NCBI GenBank assembly: GCA_963788975.1
Contig: CAWBIJ010000004.1
Coordinates: 124,001 to 188,000, forward strand
Direction: 5' to 3'
DNA from: VRUE01 sp963788975
GTDB lineage: Bacteria; Actinomycetota; Thermoleophilia; Solirubrobacterales; 70-9
Length of the DNA: 64,000 nt
In this document: positions 42,828 to 51,604 of the stretch, piece after piece
Numbering within the stretch: the first letter of the stretch is position 1
Layout: every line of letters starts with the position of its first letter
Notes under the pieces: generated by a model
What the model saw: the letters and a program-made list of their open reading frames with translations, nothing else
Told to the model about the DNA's origin: nothing
Database searches by the model: none
Translations under genes and position numbers: made by a program

Positions 42828-44912
42828 CTAGAAGTGAACGATCGGGATGATCAGGATCGCGACGATGTTGGCGACCTTGATCATCGGATTGATCGCCGGC
42901 CCCGCCGTGTCCTTGTAGGGGTCGCCGACGGTATCGCCAGTGACCGAGGCGGCATGGGCAGGGGAGCCCTTGCCGCCGAAGGCGCCGTCCTCGATCAGCT
43001 TCTTGGCGTTGTCCCAGGCGCCGCCGCCTGCCGTCATCGAGATCGCGGCGAAGAGGCCGACGACGATGACGCCGATCAGCAGGCCGCCCAGCGCCTGGAC
43101 GCTGAGCACGCCGACGATGACCGGGATCACGATCGGGATCAGCGAGGGAAGGATCATCTCCTTCTGTGCCGCCAAGGTGACGATGCTCACCGTCTTGCCA
43201 TAGTCGGGCTTTTCGGTGCCCTCCATGATCCCCGGGTGCTCGCGGAACTGCTTGCGTACCTCCTCGACGACTTGGCCGCCGGCGCGACCGACGGCCTCGA
43301 TCGCGAAGGCTGAGAACAGGTAGACCATCATGCCGCCGATGATCAACCCGACCAGCACCTCGGGGCTAGTGAGGTTGAAGAGATTGCCGAGCGCGAGTCC
43401 CGGCTCCTCGGCTTTGAGCTCGATTTCGAAGGCGGCGAAGAGGACCAGCGCCGCCAGCGCCGCCGAGCCGATCGCGTAACCCTTGGTCACGGCCTTGGTG
43501 GTGTTGCCGACAGCGTCGAGCGGGTCGGTGACGTTGCGCACCTCCTCTGGCAGGTCGGCCATCTCAGCGATCCCGCCGGCGTTGTCGGTGATCGGCCCGA
43601 AGGCGTCGAGGGCGACGATCAAGCCACACAGTGAGAGCTGCGCCATCACGGCCACGCCGATCCCGTAGATGCCAGCCAGCTCGTTGGCGCCGAGGATCGC
43701 CAGTGCGATTACCAGGGCCGGCGCCGCGGTCGACTGGAAACCCTGGGCGAGGCCCTGGATGATGTTCGTCGCGTGTCCGGTCTGGGACGCTTCCGCGGTT
43801 GTCCTCACCGGGCGGAAGCGGGTCGAGGTGTAGTAGTCGGTGATGATGAAGAGGAACCCGGTGACGGCGATGCCGATCACCGCGCATAGCCAGAGGTCGG
43901 TGGTGGTGATTGCGTCGGCGCCCGCCTCGAGCCCGAGCCGCACCGCGTCGCTCATCAGCCACTCGGTGATCGGGTAGAAGGCGGCGATCGAGAGTAGGCC
44001 GGAGATGATCAGGCCCTGGTACAGCGCCCCCTCGACCCGGTCCGTCTTGGTCCTCACCGAAAGCGCCCCGACGATCGAGGCGAGGATCGCAACCGCGCCC
44101 AGCACCAGCGGGTAGATCGCCACCTCGCGCAGGTAGTCGCCGCCGGCGCCGGTGAAGGTGAGCACGCCGAGCAGCATCACTGCGACGGAGGTGACCGCAT
44201 AAGTCTCGAACAGGTCGGCGGCCATACCGGCGCAGTCGCCGACGTTGTCGCCGACGTTGTCGGCGATCACGGCCGGGTTGCGCGGGTCGTCCTCGGGGAT
44301 GCCGGCCTCGACCTTGCCGACCAGGTCGGCACCAACGTCGGCGGCCTTGGTGAAGATGCCGCCGCCGAGCCGGGCGAAGACAGAGATCAGCGAGCCACCA
44401 AAGCCGAGTCCGATCAGGGCGTCGACCGCGTGCTCGTCGGTACTGCCGGTGGCGACGAGGAGCCCGTAGTAGCCGGCGACGCCGAACAGCGCCAAGCCGA
44501 CCACGAGCATGCCGGTGACCGAGCCGCCCTTGAAGGCGACATCGAGGGCCGGCGGCACGCCGCCACGAGCCGCCTCGGCAACCCGCGCGTTGGCCCGCAC
44601 CGAGAGGTTCATGCCGATGAAGCCGGTGGCGCCGGAGAGGATCCCGCCAATGACGAAGCCGACCGCGGTCTCCCAGTTCTGCAGGATCAGGAGCAGGATT
44701 GCGATCGGCACCGCGACGGCGGCGATGATCGTGTACTGACGGTTCAGGTAAGCGCTGGCGCCTTCCTGCACCGCTCCCGAGATTTCCTGCATGCGCTCGT
44801 TGCCCGGTGACTTCGCGAGCAGGCGCTGGGTGATCAAAAGTCCGTAGAGCACAGCCGCCCCGGCGCAGACGAGCGCGACGACGACTCCGTAATCGGTCAA
44901 GAAGCTGGTCAA
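42828..44912 (-). CDS. hppA: Membrane-bound proton-translocating pyrophosphatase (K+-independent type)
   Basis: Integral membrane PPase that couples pyrophosphate hydrolysis to H+ export. It has 694 residues with about 16 transmembrane helices. Substrate-binding motifs are GGGIFTKAADVGADLVGKVE, EDDPRNPAVIADNVGDNVGDCAGM and GDTVGDPYKDTAGPAINPMIK. GNTTKAVTKG carries Lys at the position that distinguishes K+-independent enzymes from the Ala of K+-dependent ones. It is likely monocistronic, with its own upstream region and a downstream hairpin. Confidence 0.96.
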   Translation of the reverse strand: MTSFLTDYGVVVALVCAGAAVLYGLLITQRLLAKSPGNERMQEISGAVQEGASAYLNRQYTIIAAVAVPIAILLLILQNWETAVGFVIGGILSGATGFIGMNLSVRANARVAEAARGGVPPALDVAFKGGSVTGMLVVGLALFGVAGYYGLLVATGSTDEHAVDALIGLGFGGSLISVFARLGGGIFTKAADVGADLVGKVEAGIPEDDPRNPAVIADNVGDNVGDCAGMAADLFETYAVTSVAVMLLGVLTFTGAGGDYLREVAIYPLVLGAVAILASIVGALSVRTKTDRVEGALYQGLIISGLLSIAAFYPITEWLMSDAVRLGLEAGADAITTTDLWLCAVIGIAVTGFLFIITDYYTSTRFRPVRTTAEASQTGHATNIIQGLAQGFQSTAAPALVIALAILGANELAGIYGIGVAVMAQLSLCGLIVALDAFGPITDNAGGIAEMADLPEEVRNVTDPLDAVGNTTKAVTKGYAIGSAALAALVLFAAFEIELKAEEPGLALGNLFNLTSPEVLVGLIIGGMMVYLFSAFAIEAVGRAGGQVVEEVRKQFREHPGIMEGTEKPDYGKTVSIVTLAAQKEMILPSLIPIVIPVIVGVLSVQALGGLLIGVIVVGLFAAISMTAGGGAWDNAKKLIEDGAFGGKGSPAHAASVTGDTVGDPYKDTAGPAINPMIKVANIVAILIIPIVHF

Positions 44913-44986
44913 GTCAGTCCCTCCGGTGGATTTGAGCGGCGCGGGAGTCTATATGCGGGAGCGGCGCAGATGCGCCCTGCGCCCGC

Positions 44987-45841
44987 CTACAGCCAGCGCT
45001 GGCGCAAACCGCGCTCGGCGACAGCGAGGCGCGGAGGGCGCCAGTCGGCGCGGACGAAGGCCTGCTCGAACCCGGCCATGAGAAGGCTCTCGCGCGCGGT
45101 GGAGAGTCGCGCGCCGGGCTGAGGCTGCTCGACCTCAGCGAGAATGGCCTCGCAGCCTGCCGCCGCCGCGTCTTCGATGCAGCGACCGAGCAAAGCGGCC
45201 TGCCCCTCGGCGACGCGCCGGCCGGGAGTCGGATGGGCCAGGGTTAGCGCCGCGACGCCGCCATAGGAGAGCATCGCCGCGTAGGCGAGCGGCGCGTCGC
45301 CCCTGACCGCGATGTAGCAGCGCCAGTCCTCCCTGCCCGGCAGCTCGAAGAAGAAGGTGGAGGCCCAGAAGGGCATGCCATAACCCTCGGCGAAGGCACC
45401 GGCAAAGCCTTCGTCGATGCTCGAGCGGTCGAGCGTCAGGACCTCGATCCCTTCCGAAGCCCGCGGGACCGGCGCCAAGACGTCGCGAATCAACATCGCG
45501 CGGGTGGCGCCCTGCTCGTGCCCCCTCTTGCTCAGCAGCTCCTCAGCGAGCTGCGCCCCGGGCCGGCCGGGCGTGACCGGAACGCGGTAGTCGACCCCGT
45601 GCACGGTGGCCCAGGCGAGCGCGTCCTCGAGATGCCCCGCCTCGACCGCGTCAGGCGCCGCAGCGCCGAGGATCAAGTTGAGCGAAGGCTCCGCGGGCTC
45701 TCCAGGCACGACCAAGGCCTGCACGGGCCCAAACCTCGCCAGGTCGATCCGGAGATCGGCGACCGCATCCGCGACCGCTGTGCGCCAGATGTCGTGCCAA
45801 TACCGTTTCTCGAGCTCGTCGAGCGCCCCCAGCATGGACAT
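44987..45841 (-). CDS. GNAT-like acetyltransferase, uncertain
   Basis: It has 284 residues and looks like two degenerate GNAT folds. The C-terminal half has YIAVRGDAPLAYAAMLSYGGVAAL followed by HPTPGRRVAEGQAALLGRCIEDAAAAG, resembling the acetyl-CoA pyrophosphate loop, and ESLLMAGFEQAFVRADW. The substrate is unknown. The ATG at 45841 is too close to its AAGGAG; the next ATG at 45835 has better spacing (7 nt). It is flanked upstream by two short palindromes. Confidence 0.65.
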   Translation of the reverse strand: MSMLGALDELEKRYWHDIWRTAVADAVADLRIDLARFGPVQALVVPGEPAEPSLNLILGAAAPDAVEAGHLEDALAWATVHGVDYRVPVTPGRPGAQLAEELLSKRGHEQGATRAMLIRDVLAPVPRASEGIEVLTLDRSSIDEGFAGAFAEGYGMPFWASTFFFELPGREDWRCYIAVRGDAPLAYAAMLSYGGVAALTLAHPTPGRRVAEGQAALLGRCIEDAAAAGCEAILAEVEQPQPGARLSTARESLLMAGFEQAFVRADWRPPRLAVAERGLRQRWL

Positions 45842-45858
45842 GCTCCTTGATCGGTACC

Positions 45859-45876
45859 CCTTAGTTATTTCTAAGG
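45859..45876. promoter_or_regulatory. Inverted repeat upstream of the GNAT-like gene
   Basis: CCTTAG-ttattt-CTAAGG, an AT-rich perfect 6-bp inverted repeat about 20-40 nt upstream of the start. It may be an operator or a weak hairpin in the leader. Confidence 0.35.
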
Positions 45877-45898
45877 AACATTCGAAAACTTAGAACGG

Positions 45899-45911
45899 TT
45901 GGACCGTCCAA
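45899..45911. promoter_or_regulatory. 13-bp palindrome between the GCS2 and GNAT-like genes
   Basis: TTGGAC-c-GTCCAA, a perfect 6-bp inverted repeat with one central base. It lies about 20 nt after the GCS2-family stop and about 60 nt before the GNAT-like start. Operator or terminator role is unresolved. Confidence 0.35.
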
Positions 45912-45931
45912 ATCGTTTCGTTCCAGGAAAA

Positions 45932-47089
45932 CTAGGAAGCCGGGACGGTCGCGGTGTAGGTCCGCTTGGTCTCCGCTACCGCGTCGCGGTAGATGTCCTC
46001 GATCGCGATGCCGGCGTCAAGCGCTTCGCGCGCTCGCTGTGCCCCATTGCGTTCCGGCAGCTCGACTTCGATCCCGAGCTGCGTGCGGGCCGGCTCGGTC
46101 CAGGCGAGCAGACGCTCGAGCACAACCCGCGCCTCCACCTCCACCCCCCGCCGAAAGTCGATCTGCTTGCCGCTCATCCCGTGCCGGATCGCCCGCCATA
46201 GGTTCTCCTCGATCTCGCGGTCCTCCAGCGGTCGCCCCGTTCCTTCGTAGCCGTGCTCGTCGTAGTCGAGCGCGGTCTGGGCGATGCAGGCCGCGATCAG
46301 CCCCGCCAGCGCCAGCGACTCATCGCCGCGTGTCTGCGCGTCGCAGATCCGCACCTCGACCGTGCCGAAGGCGTGATGCGGACGGACGCTCCACCAGAGC
46401 TGGGTCGATTCGACCGCGCTCTCGGTGCGCTGCAGCATCTCAATGAACTCCGCGTAGCGGCGCCAGTCGCCGAACGGGCTCGGCACCCCGCAGCGGGGGA
46501 AGGTGCGGGTGAAGATCTCGGTGCGGACGGAGTGCAAGCCGGTGTCGTGGCGATCGAGAAAAGGCGAGTTGGCGGAAACCGCCAGCAGCAGGGGCAGCAG
46601 CTCGCGCAACCAATCGCAGACCGCGATCGCCCGGTCGGCGCCGCGCACGCCCATGTGCACGTGCATGCTCCAGGTGTTGTTGCGCTGCGCCACCCAGCCG
46701 AGTTCCTTGCGCAACCGGTTGTAGTGAGGCGTGTCGATGATCCGCTGGTCCAGGTAGTTCGCCCAGGGGTGCGTGCCGGTCGCCCCCAGGGCCAACCCCA
46801 TCCCCTCGACCAGGGCGAAGAGCCGGGTGCGCCGCTCGCGCTGGAGGGCGACTGCCTCGGCGAAGCTCTCGGCGCGGCCGGAGCGAATCTCGATCTCGGA
46901 GGCGATCAGCTCGCCGGCGGCGGAATCGGCGAGTACGTCGTCCTCCTGGCAGGCGGCGTAGACGTCCTCGAAGCGGTGCGCCAGCTCCAGCACAGCGGGA
47001 TCGAGAAGCGCGAACTCCTCCTCGAGCCCGACCGTAAAGTCGGTCGAGGACTCGAATCTCTCGCGAGCGAGGTCGAGATCGAGGGACAC
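45932..47089 (-). CDS. Carboxylate-amine ligase, glutamate-cysteine ligase GCS2 family (YbdK-like)
   Basis: ATP-dependent ligase family that joins glutamate to cysteine or a related amine. It has 385 residues. Motifs FTVGLEEEFALLDP, ASEIEIRSGRAESF, ATGTHPWANYLDQRI, NNTWSMHVHMGVRGADRAI and GTVEVRICDAQT are those of the GCS2/YbdK group. Whether the product is gamma-glutamylcysteine cannot be told. It lies 4 nt after rex in the same direction, along with a glutaredoxin-like gene, which hints at thiol redox metabolism. Confidence 0.9.
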   Translation of the reverse strand: MSLDLDLARERFESSTDFTVGLEEEFALLDPAVLELAHRFEDVYAACQEDDVLADSAAGELIASEIEIRSGRAESFAEAVALQRERRTRLFALVEGMGLALGATGTHPWANYLDQRIIDTPHYNRLRKELGWVAQRNNTWSMHVHMGVRGADRAIAVCDWLRELLPLLLAVSANSPFLDRHDTGLHSVRTEIFTRTFPRCGVPSPFGDWRRYAEFIEMLQRTESAVESTQLWWSVRPHHAFGTVEVRICDAQTRGDESLALAGLIAACIAQTALDYDEHGYEGTGRPLEDREIEENLWRAIRHGMSGKQIDFRRGVEVEARVVLERLLAWTEPARTQLGIEVELPERNGAQRAREALDAGIAIEDIYRDAVAETKRTYTATVPAS

Positions 47090-47093
47090 GAAC

Positions 47094-47765
47094 CTAGGCT
47101 AGGTAGAAGTAGAGCGCGTAGAGAAGGTCGACGGCAGGGCTCGAGGTGTGCACGGTGACGTCGGGCGGCACTTGGAGCAGCTGCTCGGAGTAGTTGAAGA
47201 TGATCTTGACGCCGGCCTCGACGAGACGGTCGGCGACGGTCTGGGCGGCTTCGGCCGGGACGGCGAGGACGCCGACGACGATCCCCTGCTCGGCGACGAT
47301 CGACTCCAGCTCGCTGAAATCGCGCACGCGCAGGTTGCCGACCTGGTTGCCGACCACCGAGGGATCGACGTCGAACATGGCGACGACCTGGAAGCCGTGG
47401 TCGGCGAAGATGTCGGAGCTGGCGATCGCCTGGCCGAGGTGGCCGGCGCCGAAGAGGGCGATGTTGTGCTGGCCAGAGGTGCGGAGGATCTTGCGGATCT
47501 CCGCCACCAGCGAGTCGACGTTGTAGCCGACGCCGCGCTTGCCGAACTTGCCGAAGCCGGAAAGATCGCGCCGGATCTGAGTCGGGTTGATGTGCGTGTA
47601 TTCGGAGAGTTCCTGCGAGGAGATCGTCTCCCGGCCCATCTTGCGCGCCTGGGTGAGGACCTGGAGGTAGCGGGAGAGCCGCGCCGCGACGCCCAGCGAG
47701 AGCCGCTCACCATCCATGGCGAGGCCGTCGACCGCTTCGCCGCCCCCAATCGTCTGCTCGATCAT
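47094..47765 (-). CDS. rex: Redox-sensing transcriptional repressor Rex
   Basis: NADH/NAD+-responsive repressor of fermentative and respiratory genes. It has 223 residues. The N-terminal winged helix (RLSRYLQVLTQARKMGRETISSQELSEYTHINPTQIRRDLSGFGKFGKRGVGY) and the Rossmann domain with ALFGAGHLGQAIASS, FDVDPSVVGNQVG and the C-terminal helix YALYFYLA are characteristic. It is flanked by the glutaredoxin-like gene and the GCS2-family gene. No obvious TTGTGAA-N4-TTCACAA Rex site was found in the window. Confidence 0.95.
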   Translation of the reverse strand: MIEQTIGGGEAVDGLAMDGERLSLGVAARLSRYLQVLTQARKMGRETISSQELSEYTHINPTQIRRDLSGFGKFGKRGVGYNVDSLVAEIRKILRTSGQHNIALFGAGHLGQAIASSDIFADHGFQVVAMFDVDPSVVGNQVGNLRVRDFSELESIVAEQGIVVGVLAVPAEAAQTVADRLVEAGVKIIFNYSEQLLQVPPDVTVHTSSPAVDLLYALYFYLA

Positions 47766-47787
47766 CGCCTTGCCGCCGTCTCGGACC

Positions 47788-48036
47788 TCACGGCCCCACA
47801 GTATCGAGCCTCACCCGCAGCGCTGCCTCGTCGAGCAGCAGCTCGGAGACCACCTCGCCGTCGACCTCGACCACGGGAATGCGCTCCAAGTGGCGCCGCA
47901 GCAGCAGCTCGTCGCTCTCGATATCGACCTCGAGCAGCTCGAACCGGTAACCGTCGCCGTGCAGGGCGGCGATCGCCTCCATCGCCTCCTCGCAGAGGTG
48001 ACAGCCGGGGCGCGAGTAGACGAGGACCTGGGTCAC
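47788..48036 (-). CDS. Glutaredoxin-like thioredoxin-fold protein
   Basis: Small redox protein of 82 residues with active site CHLC in VYSRPGCHLCEEAMEAI and the cis-Pro region RIPVVEVDG. It resembles the glutaredoxin-like DUF836 group often placed beside rex. It overlaps the tsaD stop by 4 nt and precedes rex by 22 nt. Confidence 0.9.
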   Translation of the reverse strand: MTQVLVYSRPGCHLCEEAMEAIAALHGDGYRFELLEVDIESDELLLRRHLERIPVVEVDGEVVSELLLDEAALRVRLDTVGP

Positions 48037-49043
48037 GCCGGAGCCGTTGCGGCTTCACCCGTGGCGAAGGCGTCGTAGGAGAGGTAGTCCGGGTAGGGGA
48101 TCCGCGGTGCGAAGCGGGCCGCAGATCCGATCATCGCGGCGTTGTCGGTGCAGAGCCGGGGCGCGACCAGCTTCAGCTCGACGCCGCGGCGCTCGCAGAG
48201 AGCCGCGGTCGCCTCGCGCAAGGGGCCGTTGGCGGCGACGCCGCCGCCAAGCGCAACTGCCCTCCACTCACCGCCCTTCAGCGCGCGGTCGAGCTTGGCC
48301 GTGAGCTGGCCGACCGCGGCTGCCTGGAAGCTGGCGGCGAGGTCGGCGCGCCTCTCCTCCACCCCGGCCGAGCCGAGCTCGCGGCACAGGTAGACAAGCG
48401 CAGTCTTCAGGCCGCTGAAGCTGAAGTCGAGCCCGGGGTCGCGGCTCATCGCCACCGGCAACTCGAAGGCTTCGGGGTCGCCTTCGACGGCGAGCTTTTC
48501 CAGCGCCGGGCCGCCGGGGTAGCCGAGCCCGAGCAGGCGCGCGACCTTGTCGAAGGCCTCCCCGGCAGCGTCGTCGAGCGTTTGCCCGAGGATCCCGTGG
48601 CCCGTGTGGTCGCGAACGGCAGCGAGCAGCGTGTGGCCGCCGCTGGCGACGAGACAGAGGAAGGGCGGCTCGAGCGGGCCCGGCTCGAGGAAGTTAGCGG
48701 CGACGTGTCCCTGCAGGTGGTCGACGGGGACCAGCGGCAGCCGCCGCGGCGCCGCGATCGCCTTGGCGCTGCTCACCCCCACCAGCAGCGCCCCGATCAG
48801 GCCGGGTCCGACCGTGACCGCGACGGCCTCGATGTCGTCGAGCGAGACACCAGCCTCAGCCAGCGCATCCTCCACCACCGGCACGACCAGCTCCAGGTGA
48901 TGGCGCGACGCCACCTCCGGCACCACACCCCCGAAGCGAGCATGAGCCTCGGCCTGCGAGGAGATCGTGCTGGCAAGCACCCGCGGCCCATCCAGCACCG
49001 CGGCACAGGTGTCGTCGCAAGACGTCTCTAGGGCGAGGATCAA
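48033..49043 (-). CDS. tsaD: tRNA N6-adenosine threonylcarbamoyltransferase
   Basis: Catalytic subunit of t6A37 formation on ANN-decoding tRNAs. It has 336 residues. ALETSCDDTCAAVL, the metal-binding HARFGGVVPEVASRHHLE, VGPGLIGALLVGVSSAKAIA, the HLQGHVAANFLE His and LGGGVAANGPLRE are family motifs. It follows rimI on the same strand, and tsaB lies next upstream, which is the usual tsaB-rimI-tsaD order. Confidence 0.97.
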   Translation of the reverse strand: MILALETSCDDTCAAVLDGPRVLASTISSQAEAHARFGGVVPEVASRHHLELVVPVVEDALAEAGVSLDDIEAVAVTVGPGLIGALLVGVSSAKAIAAPRRLPLVPVDHLQGHVAANFLEPGPLEPPFLCLVASGGHTLLAAVRDHTGHGILGQTLDDAAGEAFDKVARLLGLGYPGGPALEKLAVEGDPEAFELPVAMSRDPGLDFSFSGLKTALVYLCRELGSAGVEERRADLAASFQAAAVGQLTAKLDRALKGGEWRAVALGGGVAANGPLREATAALCERRGVELKLVAPRLCTDNAAMIGSAARFAPRIPYPDYLSYDAFATGEAATAPA

Positions 49044-49053
49044 CTACGCACCG

Positions 49054-49524
49054 TCAATCCAGCCACATGATCAGGGCGTCCTCGCCGTTGTCCTGGTAGT
49101 AGCGGGGGCGGACGCCGGCGGAGCGGAAGCCGAGCTGCTCGTACATCGCGATAGCGGCGCGGTTGGAGACGCGCACCTCGAGCGTGAAGGGCAGCTCCCT
49201 CCCTGCCTCCTCGACCAGCTGGTCGATCAGGCGGCTGGCGATCCCGGCCCGGCGGCGCTCGGGCGCCACCGCGACGTTCATCAGGTGCCAGGCCTGATCG
49301 TAGCGGGAGCAGACGAGGTAGCCAAGCAACTCGTCGTCGACGCTCGCCGCGAGGCAGATGCCCGAGGGCTTGGAGAGCTCGAGCACGAACATCGCCAGCG
49401 ACCAGGGAGTCGGGAAGGAGCGTCGCTCGACCGAGAGGACCGCGGGCAGGTCGCTGTAGGTGAGTCGCCTTACGGCCAGCCGCCGAGCCAGCTCGCTCTG
49501 CTCTCTAGACACCGTCTCGCTCAC
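49054..49524 (-). CDS. rimI: Ribosomal protein S18 alanine N-acetyltransferase-like
   Basis: GNAT acetyltransferase of 156 residues. The acetyl-CoA loop VAPERRRAGIASRLIDQLVEEA, the typical VERRSFPTPWSLAMFVLELSKP start and NRAAIAMYEQLGFRSAGVRPRYY end are RimI-like. It lies between tsaB and tsaD and overlaps the tsaB end by 20 nt, an arrangement common in bacteria. Confidence 0.93.
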   Translation of the reverse strand: MSETVSREQSELARRLAVRRLTYSDLPAVLSVERRSFPTPWSLAMFVLELSKPSGICLAASVDDELLGYLVCSRYDQAWHLMNVAVAPERRRAGIASRLIDQLVEEAGRELPFTLEVRVSNRAAIAMYEQLGFRSAGVRPRYYQDNGEDALIMWLD

Positions 49525-50191
49525 GCCAACGCTCCGCGTCGGGGGCCCTCAGGTAGATCGGTGCGAGACGATCGGGGTCATGCGTCCCGTCGGCGGTAGC
49601 GAGAGCGCAGACGTGGCGCGCTGCGACCCGGTGCACGGGGTCGTCGTCCTCAGGTATCTCGACACCGAGCTCATCGCAAAATCGTAGCGCTCCCGATCCG
49701 GCGGCCAGCGGGGCTTCGGGCAGGTGGGCGATGCGTTTCGCCAGGTCGCCCGGCGCTTCTACCAGCGGGCCCCAGAGCCGCTCTCCAAGGGCCGAGTAGA
49801 GCGCCGCGAAGACCTCGCCGCGGCGGGCGTCGAGGACGGCGAGTGCAGGCGAGTCGCCGTCCGCCTCCACCAGCCCGCGCCCGATAGCGTCGAGCGTGCA
49901 GACGCCGCTTGCGGGCAGGCCGAGGCCGGCGGAGAGTGCCTGCGCTGTGGCAACCCCTATTCGCAGCCCCGTGAACGACCCCGGGCCGACCCCGACCGCG
50001 ATCGAGTTGACCTCGCCCCATCCCCCAGCGGCCGCCACTGCCCCCTCCACCTCAGCGAGCAACGCGGTCGAGTGGCGTGGGCTGCCGTCGGCGTCGACGC
50101 CGATCAAAGACTCGTGCAGCACCTCACCGCCGCGCGACGCGCAGACCGCGGTATCACCGGTCGCGGTGTCGAAGCCGACGACGAGCGGCGC
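49505..50191 (-). CDS. tsaB: TsaB, t6A biosynthesis protein, start codon unclear
   Basis: ASKHA-fold partner of TsaD. The conserved N-terminus LVVGFDTATGDTAVCA, HSTALLAEV and VGVGPGSFTGLRIGVATAQALS are unmistakable. However, no ATG, GTG or TTG occurs in frame between the conserved start and a far upstream ATG at 50524, whose extra ~110 residues are a shadow of the secreted-protein gene. The first in-frame canonical start inside is GTG 50122, which would delete the DTAT motif. The coordinate given marks where homology begins. A non-canonical start or a local sequence error is possible. It follows the upstream stop by only about 15 nt. Confidence 0.85.
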   Translation of the reverse strand, partial: APLVVGFDTATGDTAVCASRGGEVLHESLIGVDADGSPRHSTALLAEVEGAVAAAGGWGEVNSIAVGVGPGSFTGLRIGVATAQALSAGLGLPASGVCTLDAIGRGLVEADGDSPALAVLDARRGEVFAALYSALGERLWGPLVEAPGDLAKRIAHLPEAPLAAGSGALRFCDELGVEIPEDDDPVHRVAARHVCALATADGTHDPDRLAPIYLRAPDAERWRERDGV

Positions 50192-50204
50192 GCGGCCGCC
50201 CGGC

Positions 50205-50579
50205 TCAGGCGCGGACTTGGAAGAAGAAGAGGCCGACGCGCTTGCCCTCGACGAACCAGGTGACCTTGTGTTTGCCGGGGATATTGGAGGTGATCTCGTT
50301 GACGTAGAGCGTTCCCTGAACTGCTTTCTGGCGGGGAGCGCAGATGTTCCTGCCGGAGGGGAACCTGACGCAGATCGAGTAGAAGACTTCCCCGCGCACG
50401 CTCTTGAAGAAAGCGCCCTTTTTGCTCGACTTCGGGCATTTGTGCGCCGGTTTCGCGTTCTGCGACGTGCCGCAGCCGACGTAGTGCTGGAAGGCGGCAG
50501 CCTCGGCCGAGGCGGGCGCCGCACTGGCCAGCAGCGCGGCTCCGAAGAGCACAGCGGTAAGCGTCCTCAGTCCCCTCAT
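50205..50579 (-). CDS. Small secreted protein, unknown
   Basis: It has 124 residues. A signal peptide (1-25, LLASAAPASA) precedes a basic, probably beta-rich domain with four cysteines (VGCGTSQ, HKCPKSS, SICVRF, NICAPR) that could form two disulfides. Function not recognised. Codon use is shifted to AAA and TTC/TTT relative to the adjoining tsaB. It is directly upstream of tsaB, separating it from tsaE. Confidence 0.75.
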   Translation of the reverse strand: MRGLRTLTAVLFGAALLASAAPASAEAAAFQHYVGCGTSQNAKPAHKCPKSSKKGAFFKSVRGEVFYSICVRFPSGRNICAPRQKAVQGTLYVNEITSNIPGKHKVTWFVEGKRVGLFFFQVRA

Positions 50580-50738
50580 CCGGGATTCCCTCCAAATTGC
50601 GGTCGAGTTGCTGCGGCGATGCTACAGCGCGGGCATCGTCCGGAACACGCTCAGTTGCAGGTCGATGCGCTCATCGCGGCGTGGAGGCGCCGCTACCTCC
50701 GAGTAGGCTGGCCTCCCCGCCCCCGAAAGGAGCTTGAA

Positions 50739-51083
50739 GTGAGAGGACCGATCAGGAAGACAGCGCCGATCCTCGCCGCGCTGGTGCTCGCTGGCGGCGT
50801 CGCCAGCGGCTGCGGCGACGACGACACGGTTGACAGCGTCAGGGACGAAGCGAACCAAGCGCTCGACGAAGGCCGCGAGAAGCTCAACGACGCGACCAAG
50901 GAAGGCGAAAAAACCCTGGAGGAAGCGCGGAACAAGGGCAACGAGGCGATCGACAAAGCCGAAAAACAACTGGACGGCTCAAAGGCGGCCAAGGAAGCCG
51001 ATAAGAAGCTCGAAGAAGCCAAGGACAAGGCGAACGAGGCGATCGACGAAGCGGAAAAGGAACTGGACGGCTCCGGCTACTGA
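50739..51083 (+). CDS. Small Lys/Glu-rich helical lipoprotein
   Basis: It has 114 residues from GTG 50739, with AAAGGAG about 6 nt upstream. The signal peptide ends in lipobox VASGC (Cys25). The mature part is one long amphipathic helix with internal ~11-residue repeats (EANQALDEGREKL, GNEAIDKAEKQLDGS, ANEAIDEAEKELDGS), like apolipoprotein or LEA-type helices. The last two units are near-identical. Function unknown; envelope or stress role is conjecture. It converges on tsaE with a 9-nt gap. Confidence 0.82.
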   Translation: MRGPIRKTAPILAALVLAGGVASGCGDDDTVDSVRDEANQALDEGREKLNDATKEGEKTLEEARNKGNEAIDKAEKQLDGSKAAKEADKKLEEAKDKANEAIDEAEKELDGSGY

Positions 51084-51092
51084 GGCGCGGCG

Positions 51093-51560
51093 CTACCGGG
51101 CCTTGACGATCTCAATCCGACGGCTGTCGCCGCCGGCGTGGTCGAGGCGGACCTCGAGGGCCGGGCGACTCAGCTCGGCCCCCGCCGCGGCCGGCCACTC
51201 GACGAAAGCGACCGCGTCGGGAGTGAGGTAGTCGTCCAGCAGGGCCGGGTCCTCGCCCGCGATGCCCTCCAGCCGGTAGAGGTCGAGGTGGGAGACCGGG
51301 AGCCGCCCCCGGTAGCGCTGGCCGATCGTGAAGGTGGGCGAGGTGACCGTGCCCTCGACGCCGAGGGCACGGCAGGCGCCGCGGATCAGCGTCGTCTTAC
51401 CCGTACCGACCTCGCCGCGGAGGACGACGACGTCGCCGGGGCCGAGCCGCTCGGCAAGCCGCGCCCCGAGCGCTTCGGTCTGCTCGGGGCCGTGGGTCGT
51501 GTGCCTCTCCACCGCACTCACCGGGCGCCGCCTCCTCTGCTCTCGCTCACTCGCACTCAT
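51093..51560 (-). CDS. tsaE: tRNA threonylcarbamoyladenosine biosynthesis ATPase TsaE
   Basis: P-loop ATPase required for t6A turnover with TsaB/TsaD. It has 155 residues. Walker A GEVGTGKTTLIRG, the TSPTFTIGQRY segment, HLDLYRLEG and VEWPAAAG are typical. The first ~20 residues are Arg-rich and may not be translated; GTG further in is an alternative start. It is separated from tsaB by two small exported-protein genes. Confidence 0.94.
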   Translation of the reverse strand: MSASEREQRRRRPVSAVERHTTHGPEQTEALGARLAERLGPGDVVVLRGEVGTGKTTLIRGACRALGVEGTVTSPTFTIGQRYRGRLPVSHLDLYRLEGIAGEDPALLDDYLTPDAVAFVEWPAAAGAELSRPALEVRLDHAGGDSRRIEIVKAR

Positions 51561-51604
51561 TACAACCGGAGATCTTGCTCGTTCCCTTCCGCGTCCGGGG
51601 GCGG

